From Arthrobacter mangrovi (GTDB taxonomy: Bacteria; Actinomycetota; Actinomycetes; Actinomycetales; Micrococcaceae): 64,000 nt of DNA. How positions within the stretch are numbered: position 1 is the first letter of the stretch; each line of letters opens with the position of its first letter. Positions 1 through 10,634 of the stretch are shown here, piece after piece. A program made the translations under genes and the position numbers. Under the pieces are notes generated by a model, which searched no databases, was not told the origin of the DNA, and saw nothing but the letters and a program-made list of their open reading frames with translations. The stretch lies in the NCBI RefSeq assembly GCF_026011795.1, contig NZ_BRVS01000015.1:1-64000 (forward strand). The letters run 5' to 3'.

Positions 1-8
1 CGTTTTTC

Positions 9-236
9 TTACAGTCCCCGCAGGGACCGTGCCCTTCGAGACGAGGCGATCCGTAGCTTAGCCTCCGCCGCAGCGAGCTTAGTCACCGCCGCGGTGTGGT
101 CCGTAGACGGCGGATACGTGGCGCAGTAGTCGAGCGTTTCGCGGAGTTCTGTAACGCGAGTGAACGCTCCGCTAGCTATAGCTCCCAGGAGTCCTCCTGC
201 CAAGGCGGCGATGAACAGTGCCACTCCGAGGGGCAC
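9..236 (-). CDS. possible small membrane protein, hypothetical
   Basis: A frame of about 75 codons with a GTG start preceded by a GAAGG box 4 nt upstream. The N-terminal third is one hydrophobic, Gly/Ala-rich membrane segment. A charged tail follows, with an Ala/Lys/Glu-rich helix near the C-terminus. I do not recognise the family. The same frame stays open upstream to 461, but there it overlaps the confidently called hydrolase gene, so that part is probably not coding. It could also be the 3' remnant of a longer gene. No other gene is visible in positions 1-303. Confidence 0.28.
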   Translation of the reverse strand: MPLGVALFIAALAGGLLGAIASGAFTRVTELRETLDYCATYPPSTDHTAAVTKLAAAEAKLRIASSRRARSLRGL

Positions 237-303
237 GGATCCTTCAAGCCAAAGAAGCTGACCAGCACCGGGTAGGAACCCGGGCCAGATAGGGAGCGCG
301 TCT

Positions 304-1041
304 TTAGCGCGAGTTTGTTGATGGCTGGATAGATTTGTTCTGCCGGGCAGCGTCGACCAAGGCTTTGAAGATGGCTTGCTGCCTTGGATCTTCGCTGGCC
401 AGCACTTCGGGGTGCCATTGCACTGCCAGGACCTGCCGCGCCTGATCTTCGATGGCTTCAATGCAGCCGTCGGCCGCGCGTGCTGTGACCATCAGGCCTT
501 CGCCGAGGCGGTCAACGGCCTGATGGTGGGCGGAGGCGGTGGGAGCTGTGGTGCCCAGCAGTGCGGCAAGCCGGGATCCAGGTAGGAGGTCGACCGGGTG
601 ACGGGCGAAGGCGCCAGCAGGGTCCGCCGTGTGCCGATGCCGGTGATCGATATCCGACGGCGGCAGGTCCTGGATGAGGGTGCCGCCGTAAAGCACATTG
701 ATCAGCTGCATTCCGCGGCAGATGCCGAAGATGGGCAGGTCCTTCTCGAGGGCATGCTTGGCGGCGGCGAAGTCGAGATCGTCCTGCGCCGGATTGGTGT
801 CGTAGACGCGGGGATCCGGTTCCTGACCGTAGCAGCGGGGGTGCAGGTCTCCGCCCCCGGGGAGCAGCAGCCCGTCGATGTCCGGTCCCGCGGCCCAGGT
901 TTCCGGGGTGAGCGGCACTGGGATGCCGCCTGCGGCGCTTACGCGGTCAGTAATGAGCCCGATAAGGCGATTGGCTACTGCCACACGGTTGTCCAGCGCC
1001 GGATCACTGAGGCGTACGGGGATACCGATTCTGGTTGACAT
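304..1041 (-). CDS. gamma-glutamyl-gamma-aminobutyrate hydrolase family protein (peptidase C26, PuuD-like)
   Basis: A 245-residue class I glutamine-amidotransferase-fold hydrolase. The nucleophile motif GICRGMQ is in the middle, and the His-Glu pair appears in AVQWHPE near the C-terminus, so the Cys-His-Glu triad looks complete. PuuD relatives cleave the gamma-glutamyl amide bond of gamma-glutamyl-amines. The ATG at 1041 is chosen because AAAGGAG sits just upstream and the family N-terminus (IGIPVR) follows at once. It is the last gene of the minus-strand Rieske operon, about 115 bp below the intradiol dioxygenase. Inference: it may release glutamate from a gamma-glutamylated intermediate made by the glutamine-synthetase-like protein at 3746-5239. 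The exact substrate is unknown. Confidence 0.88.
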   Translation of the reverse strand: MSTRIGIPVRLSDPALDNRVAVANRLIGLITDRVSAAGGIPVPLTPETWAAGPDIDGLLLPGGGDLHPRCYGQEPDPRVYDTNPAQDDLDFAAAKHALEKDLPIFGICRGMQLINVLYGGTLIQDLPPSDIDHRHRHTADPAGAFARHPVDLLPGSRLAALLGTTAPTASAHHQAVDRLGEGLMVTARAADGCIEAIEDQARQVLAVQWHPEVLASEDPRQQAIFKALVDAARQNKSIQPSTNSR

Positions 1042-1156
1042 TCTGATCTCCTTTGATCGTGCACTAGGCCCACACCGCGCCGGGCAGTACCTGGGCATGC
1101 CGCGCCGCCCCCTGCGGTGGGCTGAGAGGGCGGCGCGGCGGTCGGATTGTGGCGTG

Positions 1157-3323
<2,167 letters not shown>

Positions 3324-3331
3324 GGGGTCCT

Positions 3332-3652
3332 TCACTGTTCGGGGGCAATCTCTACTTCGAGCCCGTCGAGTTCGTCGGACATTCGGATTTGGCAGGAGAG
3401 CCGGCTGTTGGGACGGCGTTCGGAGGTGGCGTCGTCGAGCATCTCGTCTTCGAAGTCCTCGGCCGCACCGGCGCGTTCCAGGCATGAGTCGGACACATAC
3501 ACGTGGCAGGTGGCGCAGGACAACGCCCCGCCGCATTCCGCGACGATGCCGGGGACACCGTGTTTGACGGCGGTTTCCATGACCGAGGCCCCGACGCGGG
3601 CGTCCACGGTGTGTGTGTTCCCGTCCGGGGAACGGAGAATGATTTTGGGCAT
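3332..3652 (-). CDS. [2Fe-2S] ferredoxin, adrenodoxin/putidaredoxin type
   Basis: A 106-residue electron carrier. Cluster ligands are Cys40, Cys46, Cys49 (pattern C-x5-C-x2-C in ECGGALSCATC) and Cys87, the plant/vertebrate-type spacing seen in adrenodoxin and putidaredoxin. It is therefore not a Rieske-type ferredoxin, although the oxygenase it probably serves is a Rieske protein. It sits between the glutamine-synthetase-like gene and the ferredoxin reductase in the same transcription unit. A similar pairing of Rieske oxygenase with putidaredoxin-type ferredoxin is known for some dioxin/dibenzofuran dioxygenases. Partner assignment is by context. Confidence 0.95.
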   Translation of the reverse strand: MPKIILRSPDGNTHTVDARVGASVMETAVKHGVPGIVAECGGALSCATCHVYVSDSCLERAGAAEDFEDEMLDDATSERRPNSRLSCQIRMSDELDGLEVEIAPEQ

Positions 3653-3745
3653 GGGGATCGACCTGCTTATCTGTCTGTTCTGTGCTGCAGTGTCCGGGTG
3701 CCGTCGGCAGCGACGGCACCCGGATGATGGTTCCTGGTGGTGGGG

Positions 3746-5239
3746 CTAAAACACCTCGAAGTACTCGCGGTGCTCCCAGTCGGTGACGCCGTTGACGTAC
3801 TGGTCCGCGTCCGGATGCTCTGCCAGCCAGGCCTGGTACCTGGTCACCTCGCTGCGCTTCATGGCGACGAGGTAGTCGATAAAGGTGCTGCCGAAGGCCT
3901 GCCGGTAGAAGGTGTCGGCTTCGAGGGCGTCGATGGCTTCGGCCAGGGAGGTGGGCAGCTGCGGGACGTCTGCCTTGTAGGGGTCTTCGCTGAGCGGGCC
4001 GGGCTTGGTCTTGCTCAGGATTCCGTCCAGTCCGGCGGCGGCCTGGGCGGCGATGTAGAGGTAGGGGTTCGCTGCCGAGTCGCCTACCCTGTTCTCCACA
4101 TGCGATGCTTTGTCGCCTGGAGCCGAGATCACGCGCATCATGGCGGCGCGGTTGTCCTGGCCCCAGGTCAGCCGGTCGGGTGCCAGCGAGTAAGGCCGGC
4201 GGCGCCGGTAGCCGTTGACGGTAGGTGTGGTGAAGACAGAGGCGGCGATGCCGTGCTCCAGGGTGCCGCCCACGTAGTGCTGGCCAAGGTCGGACAGCGG
4301 CTCGTCGAAGGAGGGAACCATGAGATTCTCGCCCGTGGAAAGGTCAACGACGGAGGTGTGCAAGTGCCAACCGTTGGCGTAGAACCCCTGGATGGCCGGC
4401 GTGCACATGAAGGATGCAATATGGCCGTGGCGCTTGGAGATCTGCTTGACCGCCATCCTGAAGAGCACTGCGGCATCGGCGGCGGCGAGCCCGTCGAGGA
4501 CGTCGAACGTGGTTTCGACCTGGCTGGGTGCCCACTCGTCGTCCAAAGAGCGTAGGGGCAGGTCCATGGATACGAGCGCCTTGCGGATTGGCCGCAGAAT
4601 GTGGTCGATCTCGTCCAGATGGTCGCTGAGCAGGTAGTTGTAGCCCCGGGCAACGGGCGCCACTTTCGGCGGATCGGCCGGCGAGCCGGGGGCGCCGAGG
4701 GACCCGTGTTCGAGCATGTTGTCGACGAGCCGGGTGAGGTACCACTCCATCTCGATGCCGGCGACGAGTCCGTAGCCGTTCTCAGCCATCTTGCCCAGTG
4801 AGGTCTTGAGGATTGATCGCGGGGCAAAGGGGAACAGCCGGCCGTCGGACATGTACAGGTCGCAGATGACGACAGCTGTTTCCTCCACCCAGGGCAGGAC
4901 AGTGAAGGTGCCCGGGTCCGGGACCATCTTGACGTTGGGGCTGCCGCCCAGGCCTTCGATGGCGAAGCCGCCGTCGGGGGAGAACGGGTTGAGCACGATG
5001 CCGTTGGCCGTGTCGAAGAAGAACGGCGCCATGGTGATGTCCATCCCGGACTCCAGGCATGCCAGGTAGGACTCCTTGGTGACGGATTTGCCACGGAGCA
5101 GGCCGTGCTGGTCGGGCCAGACGAGGCGGACGATCTCAATGTTGCCACTGTCAAGGCTTGCGCGGTTGCGTTCTGCAGCCGCGAGCTGCTCGTCAGTGTA
5201 GAGGTTGAACTTGGGGATGAACTTGCTGGAATTAGACAT
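3746..5239 (-). CDS. glutamine synthetase family protein, probable gamma-glutamyl-amine ligase
   Basis: A 497-residue member of the glutamine synthetase superfamily. Visible hallmarks are GIEMEW (metal-binding E-x-E at about residue 164), NGWHLHTS (counterpart of the glutamine synthetase NGSGMH motif) and HVENRVGDSAANPYLY (Arg/Glu active-site motif), with the usual C-terminal helices. These differ from housekeeping GlnA and match catabolic relatives that join glutamate to amines: gamma-glutamylanilide synthase (AtdA1/TdnQ), IpuC and PuuA. The ATG at 5239 follows an AAAGGACC box. Neighbours are a class I amidotransferase 59 bp upstream and a Rieske oxygenase, as in aniline clusters. Inference: it activates an amine by ATP-dependent gamma-glutamylation. 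The acceptor amine cannot be read from the sequence. Confidence 0.9.
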   Translation of the reverse strand: MSNSSKFIPKFNLYTDEQLAAAERNRASLDSGNIEIVRLVWPDQHGLLRGKSVTKESYLACLESGMDITMAPFFFDTANGIVLNPFSPDGGFAIEGLGGSPNVKMVPDPGTFTVLPWVEETAVVICDLYMSDGRLFPFAPRSILKTSLGKMAENGYGLVAGIEMEWYLTRLVDNMLEHGSLGAPGSPADPPKVAPVARGYNYLLSDHLDEIDHILRPIRKALVSMDLPLRSLDDEWAPSQVETTFDVLDGLAAADAAVLFRMAVKQISKRHGHIASFMCTPAIQGFYANGWHLHTSVVDLSTGENLMVPSFDEPLSDLGQHYVGGTLEHGIAASVFTTPTVNGYRRRRPYSLAPDRLTWGQDNRAAMMRVISAPGDKASHVENRVGDSAANPYLYIAAQAAAGLDGILSKTKPGPLSEDPYKADVPQLPTSLAEAIDALEADTFYRQAFGSTFIDYLVAMKRSEVTRYQAWLAEHPDADQYVNGVTDWEHREYFEVF

Positions 5240-5298
5240 AATCAGGTCCTTTGGAGCAGTGCTCGGCGGCGGGCGCCGCCGGACGGTTGGTGGTGTTT

Positions 5299-6018
5299 CT
5301 AGACGGTGATGCGGCCGGTGAGCCAGCCTCCGAGAATTTGCCGTGCTCCGGCCCAGGCCGTGTCCCGGGATGCAGTTGCCTCCGCAAGTACGGCTTCAAC
5401 GTCGATGCCATATGTGCGCAGCTTGTCTTCCTCTATTGAAAGCAGCTGCCGGATACCGGCAGGAGAGATTTCCGGGTGGAACTGGATTGCGAGGGCCGAG
5501 CCAAGCCGCCAGGCCTGCGGGTACTGGTCGGAGACTGCCAGCAGCTCTGAACCTGCCGGGGGGAGGAAGGTATCGGTGTGGAAGGAAAAGAACCGTCCAC
5601 ACAGCCAATCCGGCAGTGGGTCGCCCGAAGCCTCCGCCGTTCCCTGAACTGTCCGGACATCGATGAATCCGCATTCCAGTCCCCGGGTACCGGGCATGGC
5701 CTGGCCTCCGAGCGCCCGGGACAGGATTTGCGAGCCCAGACAGATGCCCAGCGTAGGGACCCCTGCCTCGGTTGCGTCCCTGAGGAATGTCTCTTCGCTG
5801 AGCAGGAAGGGATGTGCAGCCGTATCGTAAGCGCTGTGGGGGCCGCCCAGGCAGATCACTGCCGCAGTGTCACCGTCACCGGGCTGCGGCAGCGGTTCCC
5901 CGCCAAACGGACGGACTGTCCGGGGCACCAGCTCCTGCTCTCGGATCAAGCGGTCCAGCCACAGCAGATCCGCATCATCGAAATGGGTGATGATTACGAC
6001 CTCGCCGCCGCGGTTCAT
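5299..6018 (-). CDS. class I glutamine amidotransferase domain protein
   Basis: A 239-residue protein with the GATase1 fold of GMP-synthase-like amidotransferases. The nucleophile elbow is GICLGSQ at about residue 95 and the catalytic His-Glu lies in AIQFHPE near residue 182. The ATG at 6018 overlaps the stop of the upstream 96-aa gene (ATGA), showing translational coupling. Upstream in-frame codons are rejected because they lie inside that gene. In Acinetobacter and Pseudomonas aniline clusters a protein of this class (AtdA2/TdnT) accompanies the glutamine-synthetase-like subunit. Inference: it hydrolyses a gamma-glutamyl amide or acts with the neighbouring ligase. Confidence 0.88.
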   Translation of the reverse strand: MNRGGEVVIITHFDDADLLWLDRLIREQELVPRTVRPFGGEPLPQPGDGDTAAVICLGGPHSAYDTAAHPFLLSEETFLRDATEAGVPTLGICLGSQILSRALGGQAMPGTRGLECGFIDVRTVQGTAEASGDPLPDWLCGRFFSFHTDTFLPPAGSELLAVSDQYPQAWRLGSALAIQFHPEISPAGIRQLLSIEEDKLRTYGIDVEAVLAEATASRDTAWAGARQILGGWLTGRITV

Positions 6019-6305
6019 GGCTGAGGCCGTGGCTCGATGCGGGACTGCCAGGGGTGCCAATGGTCGGTCCCGGCCAGGGCACGCATCAGCTCCGTAGCGC
6101 TGGCCCGGTCCAAAGCCAGCCACGAGTCATCTGGCCGGACCCCGTAGGGCGTGAAATCCCAGATTTTCAGACGTTTGACCTCGGCAATGATCGGTTGCAT
6201 GCTGGCCGCTTCGCGTTCGAGACGGCGTATCCTCTGCTGCAGCAGGCTGTTTTCCCGTCGCAGCTGTTCCAGGTCGGCGTAGTGACCGTCCTCATGTGTC
6301 GTCAT
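6015..6305 (-). CDS. small coiled-coil protein of unknown function
   Basis: A 96-residue protein that I do not recognise. Residues 9-50 are a clear heptad-type helix (LEQLRRENSLLQQRIRRLE), and the C-terminal half carries several Trp residues (KIWDF, DSWLAL, HWHPW). There is no signal peptide or membrane segment. It has a good ribosome site (GGGGAGG) 13 bp below the Rieske beta stop and is coupled to the amidotransferase by an ATGA overlap, so it is a genuine operon member. Its length and coiled coil suggest an oligomerisation or adaptor role with the oxygenase or amidotransferase. That is inference only. Confidence 0.82.
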   Translation of the reverse strand: MTTHEDGHYADLEQLRRENSLLQQRIRRLEREAASMQPIIAEVKRLKIWDFTPYGVRPDDSWLALDRASATELMRALAGTDHWHPWQSRIEPRPQP

Positions 6306-6318
6306 TTTCGGCCTCCCC

Positions 6319-6915
6319 TCAGAAGACCAGCGTGAGGTTTTCGTGGATGTGCTCGGAATCGAGCAGGTTGGCCTGCTTGAGTCTGATGGTCCAGCCGCCG
6401 TCCTGCGGTTGAAGCACGTGTCCGTACCAGCCGGTGTAGCTCTTGGCGACCCCGGCGCGGAATTCGTTGACGATGAAGTTGGAACGGATGAAGCGCAGGC
6501 CGCTGGCTGGTTCGTCCAAGACCTCCATGTTGCTGATCATCCGGCGGGTACGGGACTGGGGGATCTGGCTGAAGGCGAGGCCGGTCCGCAGCCAGTAGAC
6601 GCGATCAGTGAGGCGGCGGCAGTCGTCAAAGGCGTGGGAGACTTCCAGGCGCGGGTTGCCGCCTCCCGGGGTGATGGGTACCCAGTACAGGCAGTCGGGC
6701 CCGAAGAGCTCCAGCCAGTCATTGAAGCGGCCTTCGTCGATCAGCCGGGCTTCGCGGGCCAGGAATCCTTCGGCGGCGCGCGCAGGCTCGACTTCGGCTA
6801 CCGGCCAGTCCTCGGCGAGCACCCGGCTGAAGCGGTCAAGGTCCGCGTAGAAGGAATCATCAACGTGGTAGGACCAGCTCGAGGTGTCGGAGTAGTCCTC
6901 AATCTTCTGGCTCAT
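6319..6915 (-). CDS. aromatic-ring-hydroxylating dioxygenase, small (beta) subunit
   Basis: A 198-residue protein with the cone-like fold signature of Rieske dioxygenase beta subunits. The EARLIDEGRFNDWLELF segment at about residues 55-71 and a YWVP motif are typical, followed by an RTRRMISN strand and a C-terminal beta sheet. The subunit is structural and has no metal. The ATG at 6915 overlaps the alpha-subunit stop (ATGA), so the two are coupled. A longer in-frame reading upstream lies wholly within the alpha gene and is rejected. With the alpha subunit it should form an alpha3beta3 terminal oxygenase. Confidence 0.93.
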   Translation of the reverse strand: MSQKIEDYSDTSSWSYHVDDSFYADLDRFSRVLAEDWPVAEVEPARAAEGFLAREARLIDEGRFNDWLELFGPDCLYWVPITPGGGNPRLEVSHAFDDCRRLTDRVYWLRTGLAFSQIPQSRTRRMISNMEVLDEPASGLRFIRSNFIVNEFRAGVAKSYTGWYGHVLQPQDGGWTIRLKQANLLDSEHIHENLTLVF

Positions 6916-8237
6916 GCGGGCTCTCCGTTCATCAGGCGCAGCCATTCTTCGTAGTAGCCGCGCATGTGGATCTCGTCCGTCACGGCGGTGACGATGACGC
7001 CGTTCTCGTCGATGGTCTGCCAGCCGTCCACGTTCAGGCCGCGGTTCATGAGGACCCATTCCTCCTCGGTGACGGCCAGTCCGCGCTGGACCTCTTCGAA
7101 GTTCGCCTGATCGTCCGGCTCGCCAAAGGCCGGGAAGTCTTCCTGGGTGCGCATGCGCATGGTGTTGACTTCCTCAGGAACCCCGCCGATCGATGTGGCG
7201 TTCCAGGTCAGCTGGGTGCGGTCCACGCTCAGCGGCTCGATCACCTGGATCTGGTTGCCGATGATCAGCAGGTTCGGGAAGATGCTCAGGTTGATCTGCC
7301 CGCCGGCGCTGATATCCAGCAGCCGGTCGGCGTCCTCGGGATACTTGGCGCGGATCAGTTCCTCGAACTTTTCGCGGCCGGGCTGGGGACGCTGGTTGGC
7401 CCAGATGCTGCCGGGACCATCAAAGTTGGGTCGCTGGTCGATCACACTGTGGCCGTTGCCCAGCGAATACACCTTCATCGGACCGTCGTCCGGGGTTTTG
7501 CCGAAGTAGGACATGTCCTTGCTGTCGCCCATCCGCGAAGCCATCTCCAGCAGTGAACGGTGCGAAAACGAGGGGTGGTAACCGTCTCCGGCATTGTCGA
7601 AGGCGAGCTTCCAGTTGCCGCGGTAACCCATCCGGTGTGCCGCGCTGCGCACGACGACCTCGCCCTCCGGGGCCCGGTCGATCCAATAGTCCAGCCAGGG
7701 CCGGGCTTCCCCTAGATAGTCGGCCAGCGGCGGTGCCGCCTCGCTAAGGGTGCCGAAGATGAAACCTCGGTACGAGTCGACACGGGTGACCTTGCCAAGG
7801 CCGAATTCGGACTTATCGAAGTCTGGCCCGTAGCCCTGCGGCCAGGGGGCGCCGACCAGTTCGCCGGTGTTCTTGAAGGTCCACCCGTGGTACGGGCACT
7901 GGAAGCTCTTGGCGACACCGGTTTCCTCGCGGCAGACAGTGGCCGCGCGGTGTGCGCAGCGGTTGAAGACCGCGTGCAGGCCGCCCCGGCGGTCACGGGT
8001 GACAATGATCGGCCGCAGGCCCAGTTTGGTGGACACGAATGAATTGGGTTCGGGGAGCTGCGACTCATGCGCCAGGTACACCCAGGTATGGCCGAAGACC
8101 TTGACCATTTCCTCGTTGAAAACGCGCTCGTCAGTATAGAGGGACCGGTGAACCCGATCCTCCCGGACGTATTCGCGCCACGCAACGTCCTGCGCTTCCG
8201 CGGCCGTGGAACTGGAGATCTCAGGGGAAACCACCAT
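6912..8237 (-). CDS. aromatic-ring-hydroxylating dioxygenase, large (alpha) subunit, Rieske type
   Basis: A 441-residue terminal oxygenase. The Rieske [2Fe-2S] ligands are Cys94, His96, Cys114 and His117 (CAH...CPYH). The mononuclear iron facial triad comes from His221 and His226 (DGYHPSFSH), with an acidic residue in the later PDDQANFEEVQRG segment. Asp218 is the conserved bridging residue between the clusters. The enzyme adds O2 to an aromatic ring as a cis-diol. The ATG at 8237 follows GAGGAGG. It heads an operon with ligase, amidotransferase and ferredoxin chain, which points to an aromatic amine as substrate (aniline-dioxygenase-like). Benzoate- or salicylate-type substrates cannot be excluded from motifs alone. 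Confidence 0.95.
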   Translation of the reverse strand: MVVSPEISSSTAAEAQDVAWREYVREDRVHRSLYTDERVFNEEMVKVFGHTWVYLAHESQLPEPNSFVSTKLGLRPIIVTRDRRGGLHAVFNRCAHRAATVCREETGVAKSFQCPYHGWTFKNTGELVGAPWPQGYGPDFDKSEFGLGKVTRVDSYRGFIFGTLSEAAPPLADYLGEARPWLDYWIDRAPEGEVVVRSAAHRMGYRGNWKLAFDNAGDGYHPSFSHRSLLEMASRMGDSKDMSYFGKTPDDGPMKVYSLGNGHSVIDQRPNFDGPGSIWANQRPQPGREKFEELIRAKYPEDADRLLDISAGGQINLSIFPNLLIIGNQIQVIEPLSVDRTQLTWNATSIGGVPEEVNTMRMRTQEDFPAFGEPDDQANFEEVQRGLAVTEEEWVLMNRGLNVDGWQTIDENGVIVTAVTDEIHMRGYYEEWLRLMNGEPA

Positions 8238-8439
8238 AGAAATGCCTCCTCAATGTGGGCCAGGACTCTGGCTCGGGGACGGTTGCACCGAGCGTAGGGT
8301 GCGCCGTTTCAGCCGGTCTACGGTCTTGTACCGCATTTCGCTGAGGAGAATAACTAAAAGGTATGTTTTTCCTATGAAAATGCCGTCCGGAAATATGAAT
8401 CTTTCGGGCGCCGGATACCGCTGCCTCCCACGCAGATCC
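8238..8439. promoter_or_regulatory. upstream region of the Rieske operon
   Basis: About 200 bp between the IclR gene and the alpha subunit, both on the minus strand. It is clearly more A/T-rich around 8341-8410 than its surroundings, as expected of a promoter region for the long minus-strand operon. I see only weak inverted repeats here (for example GCACC...GGTGC at about 8285) and do not assign a specific operator. Confidence 0.4.
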
Positions 8440-9231
8440 CTATGAGGCGTGGGCAGCAGCCCCCCGGGCAGGCTTGCCTAGATCCGCTTCGGCCGTGGCG
8501 ACGGCATCGCGCAGAGCCTCGACGTAATCCGGGATCTTCTTGCGGTTGAACCGAATGCTGGGAATGGCTACGGAAATGCCTGCGACCGCGCGACCCCCAG
8601 GGTCCTTCACACAGGCAGCGATACCCGCAATTCCCTGGGCGGCCTCTTCGAGGTTGAGTGCGTAGCCGTTCTGCCGCACGGTCACCAGGTGCCGCTTGAG
8701 CGACTGCAGGGAGGTGATCCGGGACGAGCGCCACGGCGGGAGCCCGCCGGCATGGATGGACTCAAGCTCGGCGTTGCTAAGCGTGGCCAGCAATGCCTTG
8801 CCGCCCGCAGAACAGTAGGCGGGCACAAGGTCCCACATGGCCGTGCGCACACTCAGGGACTGAGTGCTCTCGATCCCGTCGATGTACCTGACCCTCGGCC
8901 CCTGCAGGACCCAGACCTGGATGGTCTCGTCGAGGGTCTTATTGAGGGTCTCAATGGAGGGCCAGATGGCCCCGCGGAGCTGGTTGGGCGGGTAGGACAT
9001 TTCCTCGTGGGGGGCCAGCTCCGGCCCGGCCCGGTACCGGCGCTCCCTGTCCTGGACTGCGAAGCCGTCGTAGCAGAGGGCGGCCAGCAGACGGTGTGCG
9101 GTCGAGGGGACAACGTCGAGCATTGCGGAGGCATCTTTGACGCTGAGGACCTGACCGTCGCGCAGGGCCACGAGCAGCCGCAACGCGCGATGCACGGAAT
9201 CGAGCGGAGGCACCTGTTCAATATTTCGCAT
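8440..9231 (-). CDS. IclR-family transcriptional regulator
   Basis: A 263-residue regulator with an N-terminal winged helix-turn-helix (residues about 10-70, including the segment PSTAHRLLAAL as recognition helix) and a C-terminal effector-binding IclR domain ending in CVKDPGGRAVAGISVAIP. IclR proteins usually control adjacent aromatic-catabolism operons in response to a pathway compound. It lies upstream of the Rieske operon on the same strand and is divergent from the M24-Hyu operon that starts at 9453. It could therefore control either or both. AGGAGG lies 16 nt upstream of the ATG, with a closer AAGGA. Confidence 0.93.
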   Translation of the reverse strand: MRNIEQVPPLDSVHRALRLLVALRDGQVLSVKDASAMLDVVPSTAHRLLAALCYDGFAVQDRERRYRAGPELAPHEEMSYPPNQLRGAIWPSIETLNKTLDETIQVWVLQGPRVRYIDGIESTQSLSVRTAMWDLVPAYCSAGGKALLATLSNAELESIHAGGLPPWRSSRITSLQSLKRHLVTVRQNGYALNLEEAAQGIAGIAACVKDPGGRAVAGISVAIPSIRFNRKKIPDYVEALRDAVATAEADLGKPARGAAAHAS

Positions 9232-9452
9232 GGAAGAATCCTTGCACCTCCTGTTGCCCTAGGGGAAACCGATTTGTAATGTCCTTTCCGAGTCAGATCC
9301 GTGATCCGCTTCACACCTCCCCGTTGGTGTCTTCCGGTGCCCTCGGGAACACGGTTCCTTGACTACCCATACTCAACGGGGTCGGTTTGCCGGCCCGCTA
9401 CCGCTAACTGCGTGGGCCTGCGGGTCCGGCAGCGAATGCGAAAGGTGCGCAG
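9232..9452. promoter_or_regulatory. divergent intergenic region between iclR and the first M24-hyu operon
   Basis: 221 bp separating the minus-strand IclR gene from the plus-strand M24 gene. It must hold promoters in both directions. A TTGACT hexamer at about 9358 is a possible -35 for the plus strand, but I cannot fix a matching -10. The GAAAGGTG ribosome site for the M24 gene is at its right end. Confidence 0.35.
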
Positions 9453-10634
9453 ATGCCCAATTCATTTTCCGAGCGGGACCGCCGCTGGGACCTGCTGAAC
9501 AAGTCGATGCAGGAAAACGGCGTGGACGCCCTCATCTTTGCCGCCAATGATTACCGCGGCCACAAGGGGGCGCTGCGCTACGTTTCCGACTACAACCTGC
9601 CCCATCGTTCCGGCAATGCCGTGATGTTTAAGGATGAGGAGCCGGTGCTCGTACTCTCGGGAAACCTCATCGGCGGACGCCGGCCAACCAGCGGCTGGGT
9701 CAGCGACTACCGCTTCCCGGGAACCATCGCCCAGGGCCTGGTCGACGCCTTCAAGGGCCGCAGCTTTTCCAAGGTCGGCATCATTGGGCTGGGACAGGTT
9801 ATGAAGGTGGAAGAGCACCTTGCCCTGACGAGCGCCTACCCCGAAGCACAGTTCATCGACTATTCGGCCCAGTTCGAACTGATCCGTTCGGTCAAGAGTG
9901 CGGCGGAAATCCGCGGCGTCGAGGAATCAGCGTTCATCCTGGACCAGTGCTTCAGCCGGCTGCTGGAGATCGCCCGGCCGGGCGTCACGGAGCGGGAGAT
10001 CGGCGCCGAGATGTACAAGGTCGGGCATCAGCTCGGCGGCGAGGACCCATTGTTCCTCACCATGTACACGGAAGTCGACGGCGGTAAGACCGGGGCGACC
10101 TTCGGACCCCCGCGTGACCGCGTCCTGACCACCCACGACATCCACACCTTCTCCTTTGAAATCGTGGGGCCCAAGGGCTACTGGACCGAGCTGTCCCGGA
10201 TGGTCACCTTCGCCCGCCCGGCGGACGACGACGCGCGCATGGCCCGGGCCGTTACCAAGGGTTTGGCCGCAGCCGCAGCGCAAATGGCACCCGGAACCTC
10301 GCCGTCGGACGTCCAGCGGTCTATCCTCGAGGCCATCGGCACCGAGGGAGCCACCTCCTCCTACTGGTCCGGACACTCACTGGGGCTGGACGTGCTCGAA
10401 CAGCCCTGGATCGGCCTCGACGTAGTCGAGGACGGTACCCAGTCCCAGGACACCGCCCTCCAGGCCGGCTATGTGCTGGCCGTGCACCCGATGGTGCTGG
10501 ATGACCGAGCGCAAACCAGTGGTTACATGGCCGACACCTACGTCGTCGAGGAGACCGGGAGCCGTAAGCTTTCGGAGCACCCGACCGGCCTGCACCGTCT
10601 TTCGAAAGGTGAAGTACATGTCAACGAATGCTGA
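9453..10634 (+). CDS. M24-family protein, creatinase/Xaa-Pro peptidase-like
   Basis: A 393-residue two-domain protein: an N-terminal creatinase-type domain (residues about 10-150) and a C-terminal pita-bread M24 domain. By eye alignment the five metal ligands of true aminopeptidases are mostly changed. The two Asp positions read Glu (FEIVGPKGYWTE), the first Glu reads His (LAVHPMV), and the last Glu reads Ala (MADTYVVE); the His of SGHSLGLD is kept. This pattern fits a metal-free hydrolase such as creatinase better than a peptidase. GAAAGGTG precedes the ATG. The stop overlaps the start of hyuB, so it belongs to the same hydantoinase-type operon. The substrate is unknown. Confidence 0.85.
   Translation: MPNSFSERDRRWDLLNKSMQENGVDALIFAANDYRGHKGALRYVSDYNLPHRSGNAVMFKDEEPVLVLSGNLIGGRRPTSGWVSDYRFPGTIAQGLVDAFKGRSFSKVGIIGLGQVMKVEEHLALTSAYPEAQFIDYSAQFELIRSVKSAAEIRGVEESAFILDQCFSRLLEIARPGVTEREIGAEMYKVGHQLGGEDPLFLTMYTEVDGGKTGATFGPPRDRVLTTHDIHTFSFEIVGPKGYWTELSRMVTFARPADDDARMARAVTKGLAAAAAQMAPGTSPSDVQRSILEAIGTEGATSSYWSGHSLGLDVLEQPWIGLDVVEDGTQSQDTALQAGYVLAVHPMVLDDRAQTSGYMADTYVVEETGSRKLSEHPTGLHRLSKGEVHVNEC

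Noticed and set aside
3324-3719. Extended N-terminus of the ferredoxin reductase
   Set aside because: It overlaps the whole ferredoxin gene in another frame and encodes an Arg-rich sequence unlike the family.
8341-8400. IclR operator in the Rieske operon upstream region
   Set aside because: The best inverted repeat there matches at only about two thirds of the positions, so I do not call a site.
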